Assembly: GCA_965364515.1 (NCBI GenBank)
Contig: CBDTXZ010000102.1
Span: 1 to 10,793, forward strand
Source of the DNA: JAHEDH01 sp965364515
GTDB lineage: Bacteria > Actinomycetota > Acidimicrobiia > Spongiisociales > ZC4RG35
Length of the DNA stretch: 10,793 nt
Reading direction: 5' to 3'
Below are positions 5,800-10,793 of the stretch, in pieces. The first letter of the stretch is position 1. Each line of letters starts with the position of its first letter. The notes beneath the pieces are model-generated. The model saw only the letters and a list, made by a program, of their open reading frames with translations, searched no databases and had not been told where the DNA came from. Position numbers and translations under genes: made by a program.

Positions 5800-6394
5800 A
5801 TGAGACGGACCCTGCCTAGCTCTCACTGTGTTCGACAGAATGGCGACACTGAGGGGTTCTTCACGACGACCAAGACGAGTCCGGCAACGAATCTGGTTGG
5901 CGACTACATCGTCAAATACAACGAAACCTCGTATGCGGGCATCCCGGCTGGACTCAACCAAGGACAGATCGATCTTTGCTCAGGCAACGGTGGCGAGTTC
6001 GAACTGGTTTCAGTGAATGCGATCGGTAGCGAAGACGACGCCAGGGAAGCTGTCAGTGAAGCAGATGCCCAAATCTCGCTTCTACGAGTTGTACCAGGAC
6101 TATGTATGTGGAACAGCCCTCCGTCTGGCGAACGAGATGCTTGCGATGCTCCCCCTTGCTGCCGTCATTGTCACAGCAGTTGACCAACTCCTTAACCCGG
6201 CTACCGGGCACGTCGAACAACAGCCGATTCTGTCGCTAGCGGTACCGAGGGCAACGATGGAGGCGCTGAACCTTGAGGGAGTAGACCCCTCGGATGCAAT
6301 GGTCAACTTCGTACACAAGATGAAGTTCCTCAAGACCAAAGGCTTTCAGCCCGTAGACCGGGTCGACGCCAGTGTCCTAGAACTACGGCGCTAG
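5800..6394 (+). pseudogene. Frameshifted gene of unknown function
   Basis: Two overlapping reading frames look like the two halves of one protein. The first half (from ATG 5800) reads through LVGDYIVKYNETSYAGIPAG and ends in an acidic helix EDDAREAVSEADA. The second half, one base out of phase, continues SRFYELYQDYVCGTALRLAN, a helical region with LPLAAVIVTAVDQLLNPATG, and ends near HKMKFLKTKGFQPVDRV. Removing one base in GCCCAAATC (6068-6073) joins them smoothly as EADAKSRFYELYQ. After this correction the protein would be about 197 aa; its true start is uncertain and upstream sequence may be missing. I do not recognise the family; the well-formed helices in the second half argue for a once-real protein. 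Its codons are less G/C-biased at third positions than those of genes 1-5378, which fits acquired or decaying DNA. A sequencing error is an alternative. Confidence 0.55.
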
Positions 6395-6565
6395 CTAGAG
6401 GAGATCGGCAAGTAATACTCGACGACGCCGGGATGTTCGTCTCGTCGGCCGTTGAACCCGCTGGAGCTGAATGCCGCGCTGATCGAGAAGCTAGAGCCAT
6501 GGAGCAAGCCCAGGCATCACAGCGAACCGCGGACTGTCTATCTCCGATGTCAGTAGCAACTTCAC
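6395..6565 (+). other. Gene-poor stretch with a short protein-like fragment
   Basis: No gene was found. From 6452 to a TAG at 6556 one frame reads LNPLELNAALIEKLEPWSKP and on for a few residues, which looks like a fragment of a real coding region (regular amphipathic helix, then a basic tail), but it has no start or recognisable domain. It may be the end of a deleted gene. Confidence 0.25.
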
Positions 6566-6592
6566 GTCACACCCGCCCGATACGTTCCGACA
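6566..6592 (+). promoter_or_regulatory. Conserved leaderless promoter, copy 1
   Basis: From GTCACACCC to the ATG at 6593, this segment matches 8990-9016 with only two mismatches. It contains TACGTT (6581-6586) followed by CCGACA and ATG, a leaderless spacing of 6 nt. No SD precedes the ATG. Conservation of the promoter beyond that of the coding part suggests selection on expression or a shared regulator. Confidence 0.6.
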
Positions 6593-6778
6593 ATGGAACT
6601 CACCGACACCCACCTCGAGACGCTGACGACGATTGCCGGCGGTCCAACCGAGGCCGACATCGACCCGGACGTGCTCGCTGACCTTCGCAAGTGGGGGATG
6701 GTGATGCAACGATCCCTCGAGGTGACCGGGATGGGATCCCGGTTTCTGGGTGGGGCGAAGGGTGGAGTGTTGGAGTGA
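6593..6778 (+). CDS. Small 61-aa protein, intact copy of a duplicated gene
   Basis: A 61-aa product starting MELTDTHLETLTTIAGG, then EADIDPDVLADLRKWGMVM, LEVTGMGSRFLGG and ending GGVLE. A second, frameshifted copy at 9017-9204 keeps the same residues at most positions: DTHLE, TIAGGP, EADIDPDVLA, LR-WG-VM, LE-TG-G-R and GVLE. Substitutions between the copies fall largely at third codon positions or preserve character, which supports a translated gene. The LR-WG-V ... LE-TG-G-R pattern resembles the recognition helix and wing end of a minimal winged-helix domain; this is weak inference, and I do not know the family. It has a conserved leaderless promoter and lies 102 bp upstream of a secreted SLH-like protein gene on the same strand. 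Cytoplasmic; no signal peptide or membrane span. Confidence 0.65.
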   Translation: MELTDTHLETLTTIAGGPTEADIDPDVLADLRKWGMVMQRSLEVTGMGSRFLGGAKGGVLE

Positions 6779-6880
6779 TTCAGGGCACCTAATGCCTCCC
6801 AAGAAAATCCAGGGCACTCTTGACCGCAGGCGCTATTCGATGAGGTTTAGCGTGACTGGCGGATACGGAAGGAGTTCGAC

Positions 6881-8527
6881 GTGCGTCGGGTCGGGTTGGT
6901 GGTGGTGTTCGGACTGGTGTTGATGGCGGCGCCGGGTGTGGCGGTGGGCGACCTCGACGACAGCGGGACCGCCGACGTGGTCTTCGCCAACATCGACGGG
7001 ATCGACAGTCGGGTGTGTCTCGGCAATGGCGTGGGCGGCTTCACATGCAACCCCCTCGACATTGAGTTCGGGCCCGGCGCGAGGAATGTCGACGCGGCGG
7101 ACCTCGATGGCGACGGCGACACCGATCTCGTTTTCTCGACGGCGGGTTCGCAGAACCGCGTGTGCCTGGGCGACGACACCGGCGGGTTCAGCTGCGCCGA
7201 CCTCGACCCGAGCGCGGACGACAGCAACGGCGCCGCGTTCGGGGATGTCGATGGCGACGGTCGCATCGACGTCGTCGTGGCCAACAACGGGTCCAACAGG
7301 GTGTGCCTGGGTGACGGATCAGGTGGATTCACATGCGGCGACATGGGAGCGGGCGGTGTCAACACCCTGGGAGTCGATCTGGGAGACGTCGACCGAGACG
7401 GTGACCTCGACGCAGTTCTCGCGAACTACGACGCGCTCGAGGGCGCTCGGAACTCCGTGTGCCTCGGCGACGGCGCAGGCGGATTCGACTGCACGGACGT
7501 CAGCTCCACGCTCGACTCGACCACCGGCGTGGCGCTCGGTGACGTCGATCGCGACGGCGACCTCGACGCATTGTTCTCGAGCCATCCGAACCCAAACCAC
7601 GGGAGGAGCTCGGTGTGCCTCGGCGACGGGAGCGGGGGGTTCGCATGCAGCGACCTGGGCTCCATCTCGGTCTTCGCGACGCGACTGGCGCTCGGGGATG
7701 TCGACGGCGACGGCGACCTCGATGCCGTCCTCCCGACGGGTGGAGGCGACTGGCTCTGTCGCGGAGACGGGACCGGCGGGTTCACCTGTGAGGTCCTCGA
7801 CCCCGCCCCGATCGATACGTGGGAGGCCGGGATCGTCGACATCGACCGAGACGGTGACCTGGATGTCGTCTTCGCGTCGATCCAAGGAGACCGAGCGAAC
7901 CGCCTCTGTCTCGGTGACGGGACCGGTGGGTTCGCCTGCTCGGACCTCGGAGCCGCCGCGGACAAGTCCCACGGTCTGGCGGTCGTCGCTGGGCACAGAG
8001 GGACCTTTGTCGACGACGACTTCTCGCCCTTCGAGTCCGACATCGAGTGGATCGCCGCCGAAGGCGTCACCCAGGGGTGCACCGCCGACGGCACCATGTT
8101 CTGTCCTGACGACCTGGTGACGCGAGGTCAGATGGCCGCGTTCCTCGCGAGGGCGCTGGGTCTGCCGGACGGGGCGGTGAACACGTTCGTCGACGACGAT
8201 GGGTCGATCTTTGAGGCTGATATTGCCAAGATCGCAGAGGCAGGGATAACCAAGGGATGTAACGCCGAAGGCACCCTCTTCTGTCCAGACGACTTCGTCA
8301 CCCGGGGACAAATGGCTGCGTTCCTCGTCCGTGCGCTGGGATTCACCGATAGCGGTGGCGGGAACCTGTTCACCGACGACGACGGGTCGATCTTCGAGGA
8401 CGACATCGACAAGCTGGCAACAGCGGGAGTGACCAAGGGATGCAATCCCGAGGGCACCCTCTTCTGTCCAGACGACTTCGTCACCCGAGGACAGATGGCC
8501 GCTTTCTTGAGCCGAGCGCTCGGTTAG
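6881..8527 (+). CDS. Secreted seven-bladed FG-GAP/VCBS propeller with SLH-like repeats
   Basis: A 548-aa exported protein starting at GTG 6881, with SD AAGGAG 6 nt upstream. Residues 1-22 are a signal peptide (VGLVVVFGLVLMAAPGVAVG). Residues 24 to about 370 carry seven repeats, each opening with a calcium-binding loop of the type GDVDGDGDLD (first D24, second D74) and containing a V-C-L-G-D-G-x-G-G-F-x-C hairpin; seven copies fit a closed seven-bladed beta-propeller. Each blade has a Cys pair nine residues apart (C46/C56 in the first), probably a disulfide. Three SLH-like repeats start at F376, F436 and F497 with FVDDDGSIFEADI, GITKGC, FCPDDFVTRGQMAAFL; each also has a Cys pair. The likely role is a cell-surface ligand-binding or adhesion protein held by its C-terminus to the envelope; the ligand is unknown. 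A TAGCGT box at 6848 may be its -10. It lies between the two copies of the 61-codon gene. Confidence 0.88.
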   Translation: MRRVGLVVVFGLVLMAAPGVAVGDLDDSGTADVVFANIDGIDSRVCLGNGVGGFTCNPLDIEFGPGARNVDAADLDGDGDTDLVFSTAGSQNRVCLGDDTGGFSCADLDPSADDSNGAAFGDVDGDGRIDVVVANNGSNRVCLGDGSGGFTCGDMGAGGVNTLGVDLGDVDRDGDLDAVLANYDALEGARNSVCLGDGAGGFDCTDVSSTLDSTTGVALGDVDRDGDLDALFSSHPNPNHGRSSVCLGDGSGGFACSDLGSISVFATRLALGDVDGDGDLDAVLPTGGGDWLCRGDGTGGFTCEVLDPAPIDTWEAGIVDIDRDGDLDVVFASIQGDRANRLCLGDGTGGFACSDLGAAADKSHGLAVVAGHRGTFVDDDFSPFESDIEWIAAEGVTQGCTADGTMFCPDDLVTRGQMAAFLARALGLPDGAVNTFVDDDGSIFEADIAKIAEAGITKGCNAEGTLFCPDDFVTRGQMAAFLVRALGFTDSGGGNLFTDDDGSIFEDDIDKLATAGVTKGCNPEGTLFCPDDFVTRGQMAAFLSRALG

Positions 8528-8785
8528 CGACGGCCGCCAACAGGCAATCTGCGCCGGCGATGTGGTTCTGCGGCATCCTCGTCGGCTTGTCGGCACGCCG
8601 GTCTAGGAAACGAGCCAGTGCTCAGTCGATCCGCTATGTGGGTCTTGCCTCCAGGAACATAGATGCACACTGGCCCACGGTGGCGTCCTGTTCCTCGTAC
8701 GGTGAACTCTTGGGCTAGTCAACAGGTGATCACTTTGGTGTCTGCGCTCAGGCAGAAGCTAGGAAACACGCGGGTTTTCGGGATC

Positions 8786-8810
8786 TAGCACGTCGCTTAG
8801 GCGCGTGCTA
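8786..8810. repeat. Inverted repeat beside the tRNA-Thr fragment
   Basis: TAGCACG (8786-8792) and CGTGCTA (8804-8810) form a perfect 7-bp stem with an 11-base loop. The right arm ends exactly where tRNA-Thr-like sequence begins. It could be part of a recombination site or the terminator of a lost gene. Confidence 0.35.
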
Positions 8811-8853
8811 TTTGTAGTCAGCAGGTCGCGGGTTCGAATCCCGCCGCCAGCTC
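8811..8853 (+). other. 3' half of a tRNA-Thr gene, probable integration scar (att)
   Basis: The sequence from TTTGTAG onward matches the last part of a threonine tRNA with anticodon TGT: anticodon loop, 3' side of the anticodon stem (TCAGC), variable loop AGGTC, complete T-arm GCGGG-TTCGAAT-CCCGC, acceptor strand CGCCAGC and discriminator. The 5' half (acceptor GCTGGCG, D-arm and 5' anticodon stem) is absent, so it is not a functional tRNA. A break in the anticodon loop is the usual end point of the identity block left by tyrosine-recombinase integration into a tRNA gene. No integrase gene is visible in the window. Confidence 0.7.
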
Positions 8854-8989
8854 GAAACTCGATCACACCGTCACCGCCCAACAAGGCCGTCGAGTCGGAG
8901 CTGTAGTTGCAGAGGTCGTCTGGGTTTCGCCCGTGGGTGTCGGCTGGCTGCGTAGCCATGCTGGTCACGATACGGGCCAGCGCAATCCC

Positions 8990-9016
8990 GTCACACCCTC
9001 CGGATACGTTCCGACA
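8990..9016 (+). promoter_or_regulatory. Conserved leaderless promoter, copy 2
   Basis: This matches the copy at 6566-6592 at all but two positions, including TACGTT (9005-9010), CCGACA and the ATG at 9017. Confidence 0.55.
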
Positions 9017-9204
9017 ATGGGTGTCTCTGACACCCACCTCGAGGCGCTGAAGACGATCGCCGGCGGTCCAATGTCGAGGCCGACATCGACCCGGACGTGC
9101 TCGCCGCGCTTCGCTCGTGGGGTCTGGTGATGCTCGGCACGCTCGAGCTCACCGGGACGGGTGCGAGGCTGGTCGGGAATGGTGGGCGTGGGGTGTTGGA
9201 GTAG
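9017..9204 (+). pseudogene. Frameshifted second copy of the 61-aa gene
   Basis: Starts MGVSDTHLEALKTIAGGP in frame with its promoter. After GGTCCA there are five bases before GAGGCC where copy 1 (6593-6778) has three, so the frame shifts; the next frame continues VEADIDPDVLAALRSWGLVM, LELTGTGARLVGNG and ends GVLE at the TAG at 9202-9204. The second part is as well preserved as the first, so the lesion is recent or is a sequence error. As written, the product would end early in an unrelated tail. It lies 234 bp upstream of the second SLH-like gene. Confidence 0.65.
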
Positions 9205-9438
9205 GGGGCCTTGCGCTGCTGAAGGGTGGAAGACCCGACGGCATCGACTCCCTCCTAGAAATCGGGTCATCGGGGCTTCCGTCCTTTGCTCTCTGATGAG
9301 TTGGGCTGACCTTTAAGCCAGCCTGAGGCCTCGTCTTCGCGACCCGCGATTTTCACCGCAGCCGCTCTTCTGGCCTGCATAGGGTGTCCCACGGGAGGCC
9401 GCACCGACAGGCGCTCCCTATCGGAGAGGAGCCGAACG
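9205..9438 (+). other. Leader region of the second SLH-like gene
   Basis: No gene was found. TAGGGT at 9380-9385 could be the -10 box. In the last 30 bases CTCC (9414-9417) can pair with GGAG (9423-9426), or GCTCC (9413-9417) with GGAGC (9428-9432), the second of which covers the Shine-Dalgarno AGGAG (9427-9431). I could not match the leader to a known riboswitch class. Confidence 0.3.
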
Positions 9439-10380
9439 ATGTCAGGGGCCAAAAAGCGCGGCTGGCTAGTTGCGACGATGAGTCTCGTTCTAACGATTGC
9501 GGCCACCGCACCGGCGGCATCGGCGGCCGGTGACGATTTCGTTGGGTTGTGGGAGCGGACCGATCTGGAGCTGACGTGGGTGATTTCCCCGGTTAGCGAA
9601 GGCGTGTACCACATCGAGGAGACCTTTGAAGGCGGCCACTGCGGTCTGACAGTGGTGGAAGACACTGAAGCGACCGTCGTCGATGGCGTGTTGATGGTCG
9701 ATTGGGTGAACACGACCTGCCGGGACGATCCGAGCGTGGTCGGAGCGATCTTCGAAGGTAGGACGGTCACGGTCCAACCCGACGGGAGTCTGGTTCATGA
9801 GAAGCCCGACGGCGCGACGTACACGATGGTCCGTACTTCCACTGAGTTCTTCGATGTGGCCGTGGATCAGTTCTACGCCGATGCCGTCACTTGGCTGTCG
9901 TCTGAGGGGATCACGACAGGGGCGACTCCCACGACCTACCGACCAGGTGACCCCGTTACTCGAGCTCAAATGGCAACGTTCCTGTGGCGCTATGACGGGC
10001 GGCCCGAGCCGGCATCGCTCGACGCTCCGTTCGTCGACGTTTCGGCGGAAGCGTTCTACTCCAAGGCTGTGGCCTGGCTCGCTGAAGAGATGATCACCAC
10101 CGGAGTCACTCCAACGATGTTTTCGCCAGATGATCCGGTGTCGCGGGGCCAGATGGCGACCTTCCTTTGGCGATACTCCGACAGCCCGGCGCCGGCGTCG
10201 TCCGAAACCGTTTTCGACGATGTCCCGGCGGGAGCGTTCTACTCGGAGGCTGTGGCCTGGCTCGTCGATGAGGGATTCACAACTGGCACCACCCCAACGA
10301 CATTCTCACCGGATGAGCTCATCACAAGGGGTCAGATGGCGACCTTCCTCTGGAGACTGGCCGGAGAACCCCCGGTCTGA
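9439..10380 (+). CDS. Secreted protein with unknown N-terminal domain and three SLH-like repeats
   Basis: A 313-aa exported protein. Residues 1-30 form a signal peptide: basic KKRGW, a hydrophobic core LVATMSLVLTIAATAPA and an ASA-A cleavage motif. Residues about 31-133 form a small beta-rich domain (GLWERTDLELTW, then VYHIEETFEGG, and DGSLVHEKPDG) with two cysteines, C68-region HCGLTV and TTCRDD; it recalls small lipocalin-like calyx folds in strand pattern only, and I do not recognise it. Three SLH-like repeats begin at F137-V, F198 and F259, exactly 61 residues apart, each with FYxxAVxWL, TTGxTPTxFxPDD and TRGQMATFLWR. These repeats lack the cysteines seen in the propeller protein's SLH-like repeats, so the two are different subtypes. 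SD AGGAG lies 7 nt before the ATG. Likely attached to the outer envelope; ligand unknown. Confidence 0.85.
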   Translation: MSGAKKRGWLVATMSLVLTIAATAPAASAAGDDFVGLWERTDLELTWVISPVSEGVYHIEETFEGGHCGLTVVEDTEATVVDGVLMVDWVNTTCRDDPSVVGAIFEGRTVTVQPDGSLVHEKPDGATYTMVRTSTEFFDVAVDQFYADAVTWLSSEGITTGATPTTYRPGDPVTRAQMATFLWRYDGRPEPASLDAPFVDVSAEAFYSKAVAWLAEEMITTGVTPTMFSPDDPVSRGQMATFLWRYSDSPAPASSETVFDDVPAGAFYSEAVAWLVDEGFTTGTTPTTFSPDELITRGQMATFLWRLAGEPPV

Positions 10381-10572
10381 GCGGTCAGCGACGGTCGCCC
10401 GTAGATCCTCACACGGGATGGCTCTCAGAACACATCGCGCCGCAGGGGGTCGGGGCTTCATCATATGGGCATCCGTGCGTTTCCCCGCGTGGAATGGCCA
10501 CGGCTCAGAAGTTGCTCAATAGCGGAATGACACCCGCCGCGGAGTCCATCTGCCAGCTTGTAACCCAGGCGG
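10381..10572. other. Intergenic region, nothing recognised
   Basis: About 190 bases with no credible gene, no strong hairpin with a T-tract, and no repeat shared with the rest of the window. Confidence 0.4.
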
Positions 10573-10578
10573 TACGGT
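10573..10578 (+). promoter_or_regulatory. Leaderless -10 box of the zinc-finger gene
   Basis: TACGGT followed by six bases and then ATG at 10585, the same arrangement as for other leaderless genes here. No SD is seen before the ATG at 10585. Confidence 0.5.
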
Positions 10579-10584
10579 CACGTA

Positions 10585-10793
10585 ATGGGTATGGAGCAAG
10601 GATGGGAGTGTCCGGTTTGCGGGACCAAGAACCTCGAAGAGGTGGACTTGTGCGTTCGGTGCGGTAGGAACCGCAATCGGGTTCGTCGTGTTATCGAGCC
10701 TCCGAGGTTCTCGTGGTGGAGATTCCGGAAGGCGCGTATCAAGTATTACGACGATGCGTACAAGCTGGGCTATCTCAAACGCCCCCGCAGGGG
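10585..10793 (+). CDS. RanBP2-type zinc-finger protein, 5' part only
   Basis: An open frame of 69 codons that leaves the window without a stop. It starts MGMEQGWECPVCGTKN and continues LEEVDLCVRCGRN. The spacing W7-x-C9-x2-C12-x3-N16-x6-C23-x2-C26 fits the RanBP2-type zinc-finger consensus exactly; a plain double-CxxC zinc ribbon is the alternative. A strongly basic stretch follows (NRNRVRRVIEPPRFSWWRFR, then KARIKYYDD), which may contact nucleic acid or the membrane surface. The rest of the protein and its function are not visible. A second ATG at 10591 is in frame, but the TACGGT box fits the ATG at 10585 better. Confidence 0.65.
   Translation, partial: MGMEQGWECPVCGTKNLEEVDLCVRCGRNRNRVRRVIEPPRFSWWRFRKARIKYYDDAYKLGYLKRPRR

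Larger units (their letters stand above)
8528..8985. other. Gene-free stretch containing a tRNA fragment
   Basis: No convincing gene on either strand in about 460 bases. The frames that are open lack domains, signal peptides and start signals. The features present are the tRNA-Thr 3' fragment and the hairpin next to it, listed separately. No terminator with a T-tract was seen after the propeller gene; a palindrome CCGAGCGCTCGG (8512-8523) overlaps its last codons. Confidence 0.5.
6566..9204 (+). repeat. Diverged direct repeat pair (6566-6778 and 8990-9204)
   Basis: The two units of about 214 bases match from GTCACACCC in the promoter to the stop codon, best in the promoter and in the segment GAGGCCGACATCGACCCG. 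They flank the propeller gene in the same orientation, so recombination between them would remove that gene. Downstream, CCTCCCAAGAAAATCC (6796-6811) resembles CCTCCTAGAAATCGGG (around 9250), so similarity may extend further. Confidence 0.6.

Noticed and set aside
5399..5819. Plus-strand frames running through the tRNA-Leu gene
   Set aside because: They read through a complete tRNA and its terminator, a common source of false gene calls.
5997..6010. GTTCGAAC-like palindrome as a third LexA box
   Set aside because: The half-sites are adjacent with no four-base spacer, so it does not fit the box.
6491..6817. Minus-strand frame opposite the 61-codon gene
   Set aside because: Between the two copies, changes fit the plus-strand frame better and the promoter lies on the plus strand.
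6820..6853. TTGACC ... TAGCGT as a strong promoter of the propeller gene
   Set aside because: The spacer is 22 bases, too long for a standard sigma-70 promoter; only TAGCGT is kept as a possible -10.
6936..8120. 394-codon plus-strand frame overlapping the propeller gene
   Set aside because: It is the same repeats read in another frame, rich in Thr, Ser, Ala and Arg, with no domain.
7319..8596. Long open frame of 425 codons on the minus strand opposite the propeller gene
   Set aside because: It is a by-product of the repetitive GAC/GGC-rich codons of the plus-strand repeats; it has no motif or start signal, and the plus strand shows clear calcium loops and SLH-like repeats.
8759..9037. Minus-strand frame of 92 codons through the tRNA-Thr fragment
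   Set aside because: It contains the GGGIRTRDLL type of peptide that results from translating tRNA sequence backwards; it is an artefact.
1..10793. CRISPR array, complete insertion sequence or restriction system
   Set aside because: No short regularly spaced repeats, no terminal inverted repeats with a transposase, and no methylase or nuclease motifs were found.

Overview
This window looks like chromosomal DNA of a high-GC actinobacterium, probably of the Acidimicrobiia type. The evidence is the codon use, a mycobacterial-style LexA box, the gene order cAMP phosphodiesterase-like / rph / rdgB (as in Mycobacterium tuberculosis Rv1339-Rv1340-Rv1341), many TANNNT -10 boxes placed 6-8 nt before start codons (leaderless mRNAs), and SLH-like surface proteins with FxDD...TRxQMAxFL repeats. 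The taxonomic call is inference from these features only.

Positions 1-5530 are ordinary, compact, conserved genome. On the minus strand lie the 5' part of an Rv2578c-type radical SAM (SplB-like) gene under a LexA-box promoter and an unrecognised 182-aa gene. Divergent from these is an acyl-CoA dehydrogenase with an isovaleryl/long-chain-type catalytic glutamate. A DUF983 zinc-ribbon membrane protein converges on it and is itself divergent from pdxH. Then follow a metallo-beta-lactamase-fold phosphodiesterase, RNase PH and the XTP/dITP pyrophosphatase, tightly spaced and probably one operon. A tRNA-Leu(UAG) gene with a strong terminator hairpin closes this block.

Positions 5531-9438 are looser and accessory in character: a LexA-like box with no intact gene beside it, a gene broken by an apparent one-base frameshift, two diverged copies of a 61-codon gene with a conserved leaderless promoter (the second frameshifted), and a stranded 3' half of a tRNA-Thr gene that looks like an old integration scar. 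Inside it is one large intact gene for a secreted seven-bladed FG-GAP/VCBS propeller with regularly paired cysteines and three SLH-like repeats.

Positions 9439-10793 hold a second secreted protein with three SLH-like repeats and an unrecognised N-terminal domain, then the start of a gene for a protein with a RanBP2-type zinc finger that runs off the window.

The most unusual pattern is a small-gene module occurring twice, each time just upstream of a secreted SLH-like protein gene. Together with the tRNA-Thr scar it suggests a surface-protein locus shaped by duplication and integration. No CRISPR array, intact transposase or intact integrase was seen.
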